This document shows positions 43,918-52,199 of a stretch of 64,000 nt of DNA, piece after piece. The position numbers were made by a program, and so were the translations under genes. The notes below the pieces were generated by a model that saw nothing but the letters and a program-made list of their open reading frames with translations, ran no database searches and had not been told where the DNA came from. The stretch is taken from NCBI GenBank assembly GCA_037440405.1, contig JBBIUE010000008.1, positions 1 to 64,000 of the forward strand. Direction: 5' to 3'. The first letter of the stretch is position 1. Every line of letters begins with the position of its first letter. Source of the DNA: JANMGV01 sp037440405 (lineage in GTDB: Bacteria; Planctomycetota; Planctomycetia; Pirellulales; Pirellulaceae).

Positions 43918-45120
43918 ATGAGTTATGAAAACATCTTGCCTGCTATGATGTCTGCTCCGTGGAGTTCTGTTGAGTTTGCCGCTTCGCTGGAGCATGGTGA
44001 TCAAAAAGTTCCATGCACGATCTTGCTCGATCAGGAGGGGGCCGTCGTCACAACCAAACAAGGAAAAATCACCCTTCCACGATCGCAGTGGGCCATCGCC
44101 TTTTTTCGACCCGAACAACTAACCTTAGCCGTCCTTGGATGGGATTACAACTCCTGGATCACGAAATTGAAATTCGAGGCCAAGCATCCCGGACAAACCA
44201 AGGACGAATTTCCCAAGCAAGTCGTGAAATGGATTTTTCATTTAGCTCCGAAGAAGCTTGGGCCAGAGCTTGTTCAAAAGATTCAGTACAACGTCCAACG
44301 CTCAGAGATCGAAAACTATTTGCGGTCTCAGAGCGATCCGGACTCCTTGGTCATCACTCGTTGCCCAACGTGTTCGACAACCATCGACATCACCCCCTAT
44401 GCCGACTTCGAAACGCTGTATTGCAACAATTGCAGTCGATTCCTGTCACCCAAGCTGAACGTGGACGATCCGGATTACGGAATCTGTTAGAGTTGCGAAT
44501 ATTACACGAAGCTTAAATCGAACAATGCTGCCAAGGGCGTTGCCGATCACTCGGTATGCTATGGTTGCCATGCCAAGATGGTCTGGAAGAGTTTTTTTGT
44601 TACTTTGGGAATTGCCATTGCGATTGGACTCCTCAATCTAGCTACGATCGTCTTCGCCAATCGCTTTTTCCCGATTCTGCTGATCTTTGCTGCTGGTTCG
44701 TTCTTGTGGAGCATCGCGAAATTGTTTAGCGTCATCACGGTGACCTTAGCGCGTAAGGCAACCGGCGAGACTCCGCTGGAAAAAGCAACCGCAGCCGTCA
44801 AAAAAGGACAAGCCGAGCAGGCCTTGAAATACATCGAATCCATGCCAGAAGCGACCTCGAATCCGGGTATTCTGTTAAACATGGCGCGCGGGTTGATCAA
44901 CGCGGGGGATTTCCAGCGAGCGTTGCAGTTCGCAGATTTGCTTGTGACGCAGTTTCCGAACTTCCAGCAAGGCTTCGTCGCGAAGATGGACGCGATGACG
45001 GGGAGTGGTGCATCTCTCGATGAACTGGGCGAGGCCCAAAAAACGAAAATGGAGGTTGTCTCCCGCAATATGCTCAAGTCCTATGATCAGATGGAACTGA
45101 TCATGCAGATGAGTGGCTGA
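43918..45120 (+). pseudogene. Zinc-ribbon / TPR membrane protein interrupted by in-frame TAG
   Basis: One frame of 399 sense codons plus an internal TAG at 44488-44490. The first part (190 residues from ATG 43918, AGGGG 7 bases upstream) ends in a zinc ribbon: CPTCSTTIDITPYADF then YCNNC. The TAG then sits between Cys and Ser-Cys: GIC-stop-SCEYYTK, so the stop takes a variable position of a CxxC pair whose partner CYGC comes 24 residues later. A CAG (Gln) to TAG change would restore a second zinc ribbon. The frame continues into two transmembrane helices (SFFVTLGIAIAIGLLNL and FPILLIFAAGSFLWSI) and a TPR-like region (AAVKKGQAEQALKYIESMPE, LINAGDFQRALQFADLLVTQ). As it stands the product is truncated and lacks its membrane part, unless the TAG is read through. 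Confidence 0.82.
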
Positions 45121-45197
45121 CAAAGTCCAGTTGTCCGCGGCCTCGTGCTAATGCTCGCGGACGCTTCGGAATCGAGCTTCTCGCTGGGACTTCGAAG

Positions 45198-46559
45198 CTA
45201 CCGTGTATCGAAGCATCGATGAAGCTGTTCGAGTAGTTCACTGACTTTTGCGGGATGCTGCTCGGCAAGATCGATTGCCTCGCTGGGATCTGCGGCCAGA
45301 TCGAATAGCTGAACCGTCTCGGAGGGTGCTGAACTCGCATGTGGGGTCGGTTCGATTAATTTCCAAGAACCATCGATGATCCATCGATACCGCAAGCTTG
45401 CCAACGGATCGTCGATCGAAGAAGCATCGTGATCATAGACTTCTCCACAAAGGCTTTGACGGCTCGCAACCGCATTCGTGTCGAGTAGATTGACGCCAGG
45501 CAAAGCGGGATCGCGAGGCAATCCAGCTAAATACAACGCTGTAGGAACGACGTCCAAGCTGCTGGCGAGTTGCTCCTTTTCCGTTCGCGGTTGGACGTGA
45601 TCGGGCCAATGGACCATGATCGGAGTCCGAATGCCACCTTCGTACGGCGTTCGCTTGCTGCGCGGCGCGTACTGGCTGGCCTGCGTATCATTGATCCAGC
45701 CATTGTCACAAACAAAGAAAATGACCGTATCTTTCGCAACTCCGTGGCGATCGAGCACTTGGCGAAGCGCTCCCACGGTTTCGTCAAACCATTCGCACAT
45801 CGCCCAGTACTTGGCGACCGGCAAAGAAGGCGTTCTTGATAAGTACTGATCCAACAATCGTTGAGGAGGGTCGTGAGGTGTATGGGGCATCATCGGTGCA
45901 TACCAGACAAAGAATGGCGAGCGTTGATCCAAGCATTGCTGGATGAAGTCTTCGATGGGTTGCAGGCCTTGGCGACCGATTTTGAGACCCTCGTCGCCGT
46001 GGCGGCCTCCCCGAGTCATATCACCGTGGGTCATACCAACGTCGAATCCTCCCCGTTGATGATGGCCTTCCCACCATTTTCCCGTTTGTAGGCACTGATA
46101 GCCTCGTTGTTTTAACCGTTTCGGGAGAGTGGCGACGCGATCGATATGCGCAATATACCTGCTCCGTAGTTCCATGTAGTCCGGATCGACCATGAGCCGT
46201 GATCCTGCTCGTTCTCGCATGGCATCGGTCGGCCTTGGATCATTGCTAACGATTCTATGCTGTCGAGGATATAAGCCAGTAATGATCGAAGCCAACGAAG
46301 CTCGGCAAAGCGAGTGCGGCACGTATCCTCGTTGGAACACGAGCGATTCTCTCGCCAACTGATCGAGGTTGGGGGTCCGAATCTCGGAATGTCCCATGAA
46401 GCCGAAATCACCCCATCCCTGGTCGTCGGAAATGATCAACACGATATTGGGAGGCCATTCCGTCTCGTTGTCGGTTGCTTCTTGAGCGAAGGCAGCACCG
46501 CTCAAGTTGATGGCCATGAAAAAGATTGTGCGCAGGAGTCGAAGTATGGGAGCTGCCAT
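45198..46559 (-). CDS. Exported sulfatase
   Basis: A 453-residue arylsulfatase-type enzyme. The ATG at 46559 gives a signal peptide (MAAPILRLLRTIFFMAINLS, cut near AFAQE); longer starts are open. The metal-binding start NIVLIISDDQGWGDFG is clear, and the second-half motifs GKWWEGHH, PHTPHDP and CDNGW are present. The formylglycine site, usually CxPSR or CxAxR, reads CRASL, so the Arg at +4 is missing while Cys is kept. A CR[PA]SL variant exists in related planctomycete sequences as far as I recall, so it may still be converted; this is not certain. It would remove sulfate esters from algal polysaccharides. Start and substrate are uncertain. Confidence 0.85.
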   Translation of the reverse strand: MAAPILRLLRTIFFMAINLSGAAFAQEATDNETEWPPNIVLIISDDQGWGDFGFMGHSEIRTPNLDQLARESLVFQRGYVPHSLCRASLASIITGLYPRQHRIVSNDPRPTDAMRERAGSRLMVDPDYMELRSRYIAHIDRVATLPKRLKQRGYQCLQTGKWWEGHHQRGGFDVGMTHGDMTRGGRHGDEGLKIGRQGLQPIEDFIQQCLDQRSPFFVWYAPMMPHTPHDPPQRLLDQYLSRTPSLPVAKYWAMCEWFDETVGALRQVLDRHGVAKDTVIFFVCDNGWINDTQASQYAPRSKRTPYEGGIRTPIMVHWPDHVQPRTEKEQLASSLDVVPTALYLAGLPRDPALPGVNLLDTNAVASRQSLCGEVYDHDASSIDDPLASLRYRWIIDGSWKLIEPTPHASSAPSETVQLFDLAADPSEAIDLAEQHPAKVSELLEQLHRCFDTR

Positions 46560-46855
46560 CAAGGGAAACCTGAAATCATTGTGGAATGCTGCTTCAAGAA
46601 CGATCAAGATTGTAATTGGTTTTCTTCGACAAGGGCTGCGAACCACACTTGGTCACCCACCGTCGATCTTGATTTTCTCACAAGTCGCATGGACCAGTTG
46701 CCTCAACTTTGGTTCGAGGGCGAACCTCAGGTGAACAAATTCGGGGCAGGTTGCGCTACACTGCCATAGACGGATCTCGGCGGTGCGCAAACACTGCGAT
46801 TCATCAGTGTTCATGCACCTTCGGTTGATCGACCAATTTTCGATCGCCGCTCGTA

Positions 46856-47839
46856 CTAATCCCCACTGATTGCGACCCGGGCGAGATAGATACCGGTCTT
46901 TCCTTCGTGCGACGAGTAGTAGCTGACCCATAGCTCGTCCTCGTGAACTACCAGTCCTGCATAGCTGCAGTCTCCCCCAGACGGAAGAGTTAGTGCTTCC
47001 GAGAATTGGCAGGTCACTGGATCAATCCAGCCCAATGAGGTACGCACCTTATGATCGTAGAGACGAACTGCGGCGAGGAATCTGCCGTCGGACATTCGAA
47101 CCATGTGTGGACCACCGATTGGCACTCCAATGGATTTCCAAGTCCAATCGGTAAATGGGGCCCGTGCCGTTCCAAATTGCCCGTCACTTGGTTCGCCGTC
47201 CCGACGAAGAAGACAATACGCCGTATCCTCATCAAACACAATCGACGTTTCATTTGGATAGCCAACCTTCGAGATCGAATCGGCGATCACTTCAAAATTC
47301 TTACCGTCACTGCTGCGATACAGACGGATGTTCCGGTCGCTGGTACAGCTATAGCCGATGCTGAAAGCCTGTCCTCGATGCCAGGTAATACGCCATAGCC
47401 AATAATCTGGGTCGCCGATCGGGACCGGTTTGCTCCATTGGAATCCGTCGTCCGAGAACCACGCCAGCGATTGATGGCTTTGATTCTCTCGTTTGTGCAG
47501 AGCCTCTGCTCCGCTTAACATCAATCGCCCGACTGGAGTTACCACGATTTTCGCATCACGGAGATCGGAGTCCGGTGAAGTGATGAAAGCCGCAGAGGTC
47601 CATTCGACTCCGTCGTTCGAAGTGATCACCCTCAACGCCCCATCGGGTGAAACATGTTCGTGGCCTTCGCGAAACACGCAAAACCATCGACCTTGTTGAT
47701 GAATGAGATCGGTAAAGGCGTTGTGAGGGGCTCGATCCCAGATTTTTCGGACCTCAACCAATCGCAGCGATTCTTCGCTCTGGGCCGAGGCCAGCCCAAG
47801 ACACCCTATGACCAACGTTGCGATTATTCTTAGAATCAT
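46856..47839 (-). CDS. Exported sialidase-like beta-propeller protein
   Basis: A 327-residue protein. An ideal AAGGAGG site lies 6 bases before the ATG at 47839, which opens a signal peptide (ILRIIATLVIGCLGLASAQS). The body has the blades of a six-bladed sialidase-like propeller with Asp-box-like elements (TSNDGVEWTSAAF, FSDDGFQWSKPV, RSSDGKNFEVI). The arginine triad is not assigned with confidence. The family (exo-alpha-sialidase-like) is widespread in Planctomycetes and includes glycan hydrolases of other specificities. It lies 300 bases from the sulfatase, on the same strand, which fits a shared role in glycan use. Confidence 0.8.
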   Translation of the reverse strand: MILRIIATLVIGCLGLASAQSEESLRLVEVRKIWDRAPHNAFTDLIHQQGRWFCVFREGHEHVSPDGALRVITSNDGVEWTSAAFITSPDSDLRDAKIVVTPVGRLMLSGAEALHKRENQSHQSLAWFSDDGFQWSKPVPIGDPDYWLWRITWHRGQAFSIGYSCTSDRNIRLYRSSDGKNFEVIADSISKVGYPNETSIVFDEDTAYCLLRRDGEPSDGQFGTARAPFTDWTWKSIGVPIGGPHMVRMSDGRFLAAVRLYDHKVRTSLGWIDPVTCQFSEALTLPSGGDCSYAGLVVHEDELWVSYYSSHEGKTGIYLARVAISGD

Positions 47840-48109
47840 CCGTTCCTCCTTTTTCAAGAAGTTGCTTCGATGGAAAGCAAACGTTCACGCTGCAACTGCA
47901 GGCCGCCGCAGATTTGACGAATGGAATCATGGTTCATCCGCCAAGCTGCCCGCCGCCAATCTTGCTCAGGCCCGGCGGTTCAACGACGACAGTGGCCCTG
48001 CTCGCGAACAGTCACGAAAGTAGCTTGCTGGCGCAACAATGAGGAAACGATCGTCGTTCTGCGCACTCCTTTTCTTGAAAGGCTTCGAATCTTCGGAAGA
48101 AGATCCCGA

Positions 48110-48748
48110 TCACATAGAGGCCTCTTTTTGCGGCTCGCTGTGTTTCTCACTCGGCTGTTGGAACGTGTACCAGAAGAGCATGATCGTACCACAAACAAGT
48201 AGGCTGTCGGCGATATTGAAGTTTGGCCAAGTCCATGTCTGGTAGCGTAGCAAAATCCAGTCGCGAACGCCATTCTTCCACGAATCGGGCCATCCGGGCT
48301 GATATCCCAATCCGAGCCGGTCATACAGGTTTCCCAAAATCCCCGCGGCAATGCACCCCATGGCGAAAGTAACCCAACTGCTTTGGGCAGCTCTGTAGAC
48401 GAACAGCCACACGATGATGCCTATTAGCGCAACAACCGAGACCAAGGCAAATAGCCAGCCGAAACCGCTTCCCATGCCGAACAGGGCTCCAGGATTCACT
48501 GCGGTCTCGATGCCGACGTAGTTTCGAATCAACCACCAAGGCTCCCCTTGCTCGAACGGTGAACCTCGCCATTGGAAGACAGCATTCTTCGACCAGATGT
48601 CTAGGAGGAAACCCCCAATGGCCAAGAATGCAAATAGGAAGTATCGCGATCGAACAATCCTTGAGGAGGCAACCGAAGTGACCTTCGGATGGGGGTACGT
48701 CGATGATAGAGGATCATTCGGTGCTGGTTTTGGATGCGCACTTGACAC
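48110..48748 (-). CDS. lspA: Lipoprotein signal peptidase (signal peptidase II)
   Basis: An aspartyl peptidase of the inner membrane. Motifs: GGFLLDIWSKN (helix 1), ETAVNPGALFG, the first catalytic Asp in GILGNLYDRLGLG and the second in FNIADSLLVCG. It removes signal peptides from prolipoproteins such as the several lipoproteins here. The start is unclear: the frame is open to 48874, but this overlaps the DksA/TraR gene by 160 bases; GTG 48748 gives 212 residues and a 35-base overlap and is preferred. No ATG is close to helix 1. The C-terminus has an acidic tail of about 20 residues. Confidence 0.88.
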   Translation of the reverse strand: MSSAHPKPAPNDPLSSTYPHPKVTSVASSRIVRSRYFLFAFLAIGGFLLDIWSKNAVFQWRGSPFEQGEPWWLIRNYVGIETAVNPGALFGMGSGFGWLFALVSVVALIGIIVWLFVYRAAQSSWVTFAMGCIAAGILGNLYDRLGLGYQPGWPDSWKNGVRDWILLRYQTWTWPNFNIADSLLVCGTIMLFWYTFQQPSEKHSEPQKEASM

Positions 48749-49115
48749 AAAATGGTGTATCCGGAAGGACCTCGAGTCTCGCTTTGGGAATGCGACCGCC
48801 GCAATCCAGGCACGAACCATACTGGCCGGACTCGATACGTTCAAGGGCTTCTTGGACTTGTTGCAGTCGTCCACCTTCGCTAGCCATGATCGCCAACGTT
48901 AATTCTTGGGAATAGGCGTCCGAACCCAAATCGGCCATGTGTGTCGGCGCATGGGATGACCGGCCCTCCGAGTTCCCTGACAGAGCTTCTTCGGCCATCA
49001 TGTTGACATCGCCGCTCATTCGAGCCCGCATTTCGAGCAAGACTTTCTTGAATTGGGCCCGCTCTTTCGCATCGAGACCGACTTTGGACTTCTTCGTTGT
49101 CTTTCTGGATACCAT
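48714..49115 (-). CDS. DksA/TraR family C4 zinc-finger protein
   Basis: A 133-residue protein. The N-terminus is basic, then a coiled-coil-forming region (about residues 17-88, with SAYSQELTLAIM-like DAYSQELTLAIM), then a C4 zinc finger CLDCGGRIPKARL and FCVKC (about 102-126). DksA-type proteins bind the RNA polymerase secondary channel and modulate rRNA and amino acid promoters with ppGpp; this shorter type lacks a clear DxxDxA tip (GSDAYS instead), so it may be a TraR/YbiI-like variant. The pair with lspA is common in Planctomycetes and Deltaproteobacteria. Confidence 0.88.
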   Translation of the reverse strand: MVSRKTTKKSKVGLDAKERAQFKKVLLEMRARMSGDVNMMAEEALSGNSEGRSSHAPTHMADLGSDAYSQELTLAIMASEGGRLQQVQEALERIESGQYGSCLDCGGRIPKARLEVLPDTPFCVKCASKTSTE

Positions 49116-49351
49116 GTGCGATCCTAGCTTAAAATCGGAAAAACCGGAATTTTAGAAATGCTTGCGATTTGCGTCAATCGTTCGCGCCCTACAGCGATGG
49201 CACGGTGGGCGCAAATCGGAGAGCAAGATGACGGTTTTGACCTACATTTGTCATGGTAATCCAAAAGGAAATACGATCCATCAGATCGTAGAATGGGCAG
49301 GGTCTTCACAGACTCTACATATTTGCAAGCCTTCGAGTTTGAAAGGACGCT

Positions 49352-50785
49352 ATGAAAACGATGTCGATTTCTTCGACCAGCACCAGCCAAACTTTGGAAG
49401 TCACGTTCCAGCAGTGTCTCAATCGACATTGCGGCGCCACGTTTGGAGTCGACGAAGTCCTAACGGCCTGTCCCTCGTGCGGAGATCTATTGGACGTCCG
49501 TTATGCGTGGGATCGTCTCCCCACCCCGCGCCGCCTAAACAGCTTCGAGCGCTATTGGGCGCAGCGAAATCACCCTGTCTATTTCAGCGGCGTGTGGCGG
49601 TTTCATGAGTTGCTTCCGTTTTCGCCGCTCGACAAGATCGTGACGGTTGGCGAAGGTCAGACACTCCTTCAACGTTCGGATTCCGTTGCAAAATACGTCG
49701 GCATGAACGCCGGGCAATTGTTTCTTCAATACGAGGGAATGAATCCGTCCGGCTCCTTCAAGGACAATGGCATGTGCGCGGCTTTCACTCACGCCAATAT
49801 GATCGGTGCAAAACGTGCCGCGTGTGCCAGCACCGGAAATACTAGTGCTTCGCTCGCTCTGTACTGTTCGGCGACGCAGCTCATGCGCGGCATCATCTTC
49901 ATCGGCAGCGGCAAAATTTCCTATGGCAAGCTTTCACAGGCCTTGGACTATGGAGCCTTGACCATTCAGATCGCTGGCGACTTCGATGATGCGATGCAGC
50001 GTGTTCAACAAATCTCGAAACAGCTCGGCATCTACCTGGTCAACAGTGTCAATCCGTTCCGCCTCGAAGGCCAAAAGACGATCATGTACCGAGTGCTGGA
50101 ATCGCTACGATGGGAGGCGCCCGACTGGATCGTGGTCCCTGGGGGCAATCTTGGCAATAGTAGCGCGTTTGGGAAAGCCTTTATCGAACTGCACGACTTG
50201 GGACTGATCGACCGTATTCCTCGTCTGGCAGTCATCAATGCGACGGGAGCAAACACGCTTTACGAGCTCTACGAGCAACGCCATCTGCGATGGAATGACG
50301 GCGACCCGAATCGCGGAATTTCCAACCATTATTTCGTCGAGATGGAATCCGATCAACGACGAGCCAACACCATTGCATCCGCCATTGAGATCAATCGACC
50401 GGTCAATCTGAAAAAGTGCCTTCGAGCCCTGGACGCTTGCAATGGTGTCGTTCGCGAAGCGACGGATCAAGAAATCCTCGATGCGAAAGCACAAGTCGGT
50501 TTGGGAGGATTTGGCTGTGAACCTGCCAGTGCCGCTAGCGTCGCAGGAGCGAAAAAGCTCCGCGAGGAAGGCATCATTGCTCCAAGCGATCGCGTGGTGT
50601 GCATCCTTACAGGCCACGAGTTGAAGGACCCGACCGCCACCGTTGCTTACCACACAACGGATCAATCGAAATTCGATGAGGTGCTCGGCAGTCGCGGCGT
50701 TCGGCGTGCCTCCTATGCCAATCGCTCCGTTGCCGTCCCCAACGAAATGGACGCCATCGTCCGTGCCATTCAGTTGTATTCGTAA
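49352..50785 (+). CDS. thrC: Threonine synthase
   Basis: A 477-residue PLP enzyme. A small zinc-binding start (CLNRHCGATF, CPSCG) is followed by the tryptophan-synthase-beta-like fold: the PLP lysine in PSGSFKDNGM, the phosphate-binding ASTGNTSAS, the ribose-like VVPGGNLGN, and a C-terminal CEPASAASVAG and LTGHELKDP. It makes threonine from O-phosphohomoserine. AAAGGA lies 5 bases before the ATG. Zn-ribbon threonine synthases are typical of the class found in archaea and many bacteria. It is a single gene, divergent from the DksA/TraR-lspA pair. Confidence 0.95.
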   Translation: MKTMSISSTSTSQTLEVTFQQCLNRHCGATFGVDEVLTACPSCGDLLDVRYAWDRLPTPRRLNSFERYWAQRNHPVYFSGVWRFHELLPFSPLDKIVTVGEGQTLLQRSDSVAKYVGMNAGQLFLQYEGMNPSGSFKDNGMCAAFTHANMIGAKRAACASTGNTSASLALYCSATQLMRGIIFIGSGKISYGKLSQALDYGALTIQIAGDFDDAMQRVQQISKQLGIYLVNSVNPFRLEGQKTIMYRVLESLRWEAPDWIVVPGGNLGNSSAFGKAFIELHDLGLIDRIPRLAVINATGANTLYELYEQRHLRWNDGDPNRGISNHYFVEMESDQRRANTIASAIEINRPVNLKKCLRALDACNGVVREATDQEILDAKAQVGLGGFGCEPASAASVAGAKKLREEGIIAPSDRVVCILTGHELKDPTATVAYHTTDQSKFDEVLGSRGVRRASYANRSVAVPNEMDAIVRAIQLYS

Positions 50786-51147
50786 ACGGACCGGTTGGCG
50801 ATTTCCGAATGGAAGGCAGCATCTGGGCAGTGTCGTTGCCAAGGAAAACTTCTGAATAGAAATACAAAGACGTGGTCACACGAACCGCGCTAGTCGAAGA
50901 GTCACAACTTAACATCTCCCCTAATCCGTTTTCATTGTTTGATCGAAATCGTTCACAGGTAGCTGTCGATAGCCGCTGGGTGATTCCATCTGGTGTGGTT
51001 TAACCGTCAGCTGCAGGCGTACGCGAATGCGTTGTCCGGCGCTGCAGCGACGTACGCCTTCGGCTGACGGTTAAACGAGGGCCTCGTGAAAGTATGCAGT
51101 GAATCATTGCCTTCCGCGTTGTTGTTGGCGGTGCAACGACCTAGCTG
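50786..51147. other. Intergenic region between thrC and the pyrD-like/nifJ unit
   Basis: The region holds the REP-like palindrome (50999-51075) and the start of a short tandem repeat (51148-51198), both described separately. No gene is supported. The palindrome may also stop transcription from both sides. Confidence 0.5.
50999..51075. repeat. REP-like long inverted repeat
   Basis: The arms 50999-51023 and 51051-51075 (25 bases each, 27-base loop) are complementary at 23 positions, with one G-T wobble and one mismatch. The arms contain AACCGTCAG and GGCGTACG, and the sequence CGCCTTCGGCTGACGG. The loop has no conserved part. It lies 215 bases after thrC and 110 before the end of the pyrD-like gene, as expected for a REP-type intergenic palindrome. 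Only one copy is seen in the window. Confidence 0.65.
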
Positions 51148-51198
51148 ATTCATGATCAGCAGTTCATTCATGACCAGCAGCTTATTCATGACCAGCCA
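51148..51198. repeat. 18-base tandem repeat at the end of the pyrD-like gene
   Basis: Three copies: ATTCATGATCAGCAGTTC (51148-51165), ATTCATGACCAGCAGCTT (51166-51183) and ATTCATGACCAGCCA (51184-51198, 15 bases). The third copy contains the stop codon and last residues of the pyrD-like gene (minus strand). It looks like duplication of the gene end by slippage. Confidence 0.75.
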
Positions 51199-52199
51199 TA
51201 CTTCTGCGTGAACGAGACGAGGGCCTTCATGTAATTCGCTCGCTCGAACGCTGAGGCATCCGCTCCTCGTTCGCGGCTTACGCTGCCAATTAAGCTTTGA
51301 ACGGAAGCGTACTGACGTTCGGCCAACCAATGTTCGATATCCGTCAGCAACTTGGTCAAATACTTTGGGCCGTGTTTGAGTAGCGATGAAGCCAAGAGAA
51401 CAACATCGGCACCAGCCAACAGCGCCTTCAACACTCCATCGGCATCGTGAATTCCGCTGGTAGCCGCCAGCGAACATTCGACTTGGTCACTCAGAATCCC
51501 TAGCCACCGCAGGACAAGTCGCAGTTCGCTTGGGTGACTCAACGCCAAGTGAGGTTGAACACGCAACGATTCCAAATCGATCTCCGGTTCAAGGTAGCGA
51601 TTGAAGAGCACCAATCCCGCAGCACCCGCCGCCACTAACTTCGCGGCGAAAGCTGGCAATGCAGAAAAATACGGACCGATTTTGACGGCGACAGGAATGC
51701 GTATGGACTGAGAAACTTCGTGAACGATGTCAACGTAACGTTGCTCGACATCATGGGAGGTCATTGCTCGATCGGTCGGAACAAAGTAGATGTTTAGTTC
51801 CAGCGCGTCGGCGCCAGCCAGTTCGAACATCCTCGCGAACCGGACCCATTTACCTGGCGAAGTGCCATTCAAGCTGGCGATGACAGGAATCCTCAGCGTC
51901 CGTTTGACATCCTCCAAAAATTCAAGATGGGGCTCCGGACCGGTGTTGTAGGTTTCTAACTCAGGGAAATACGACTGCGATTCTGCGGAGATTTCAGACG
52001 CATATTCATGCAATCGAAAGATCTCGTATTCCTCGTGCTCAATTTGCTCACTGAACACGGATTGCAAAACCACCGCAGCTGCTCCGGCTTCCTCCAACTG
52101 ACGAAGGGAGCTCATCGACCCGGTGAGGGGACAGGCGGACACAATCAACGGATTCTTGAGTTGCTTGTGAAGGTAGTTCGTGGTCAGGTCGATGTTCAT
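51186..52199 (-). CDS. Dihydroorotate dehydrogenase-like flavoprotein
   Basis: A 337-residue TIM-barrel protein with the features of the dihydroorotate dehydrogenase class I/II: LKNPLIVSACPLTG near the start, VIASLNGTSPGKWV, ALELNIYFVPTD, VAVKIGPYFSAL, and GLVLFNRYLEPEID. The FMN-phosphate site is probably in ATSGIHDADGVLKAL and ADVVLLASSLL. The catalytic Cys/Ser base region is not clear. It overlaps the nifJ gene by 4 bases (ATGA) and is translated with it. A similar nifJ-pyrD-like order is known in cyanobacteria. A role in pyrimidine synthesis is possible, but the link to nifJ suggests another electron acceptor or substrate. Confidence 0.85.
   Translation of the reverse strand: MNIDLTTNYLHKQLKNPLIVSACPLTGSMSSLRQLEEAGAAAVVLQSVFSEQIEHEEYEIFRLHEYASEISAESQSYFPELETYNTGPEPHLEFLEDVKRTLRIPVIASLNGTSPGKWVRFARMFELAGADALELNIYFVPTDRAMTSHDVEQRYVDIVHEVSQSIRIPVAVKIGPYFSALPAFAAKLVAAGAAGLVLFNRYLEPEIDLESLRVQPHLALSHPSELRLVLRWLGILSDQVECSLAATSGIHDADGVLKALLAGADVVLLASSLLKHGPKYLTKLLTDIEHWLAERQYASVQSLIGSVSRERGADASAFERANYMKALVSFTQKYGWS

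Noticed and set aside
40043..44490. Selenocysteine (TGA) or pyrrolysine (TAG) insertion as the preferred explanation
   Set aside because: The positions correspond to Arg and to a variable CxxC residue rather than to a catalytic redox Cys or known Pyl site, and no SECIS-like structure was recognised after the TGA. It remains untested.
44578..45120. Membrane/TPR part as an independent gene
   Set aside because: It is in frame with the zinc-ribbon part, and the 29 codons before its ATG encode the missing half of a CxxC/CxxC zinc ribbon.
51007..51477. Minus-strand ORF running across the REP palindrome
   Set aside because: It is a shadow of the pyrD-like gene joined to the palindrome; NRQPKAYVAA-type text is translated repeat.
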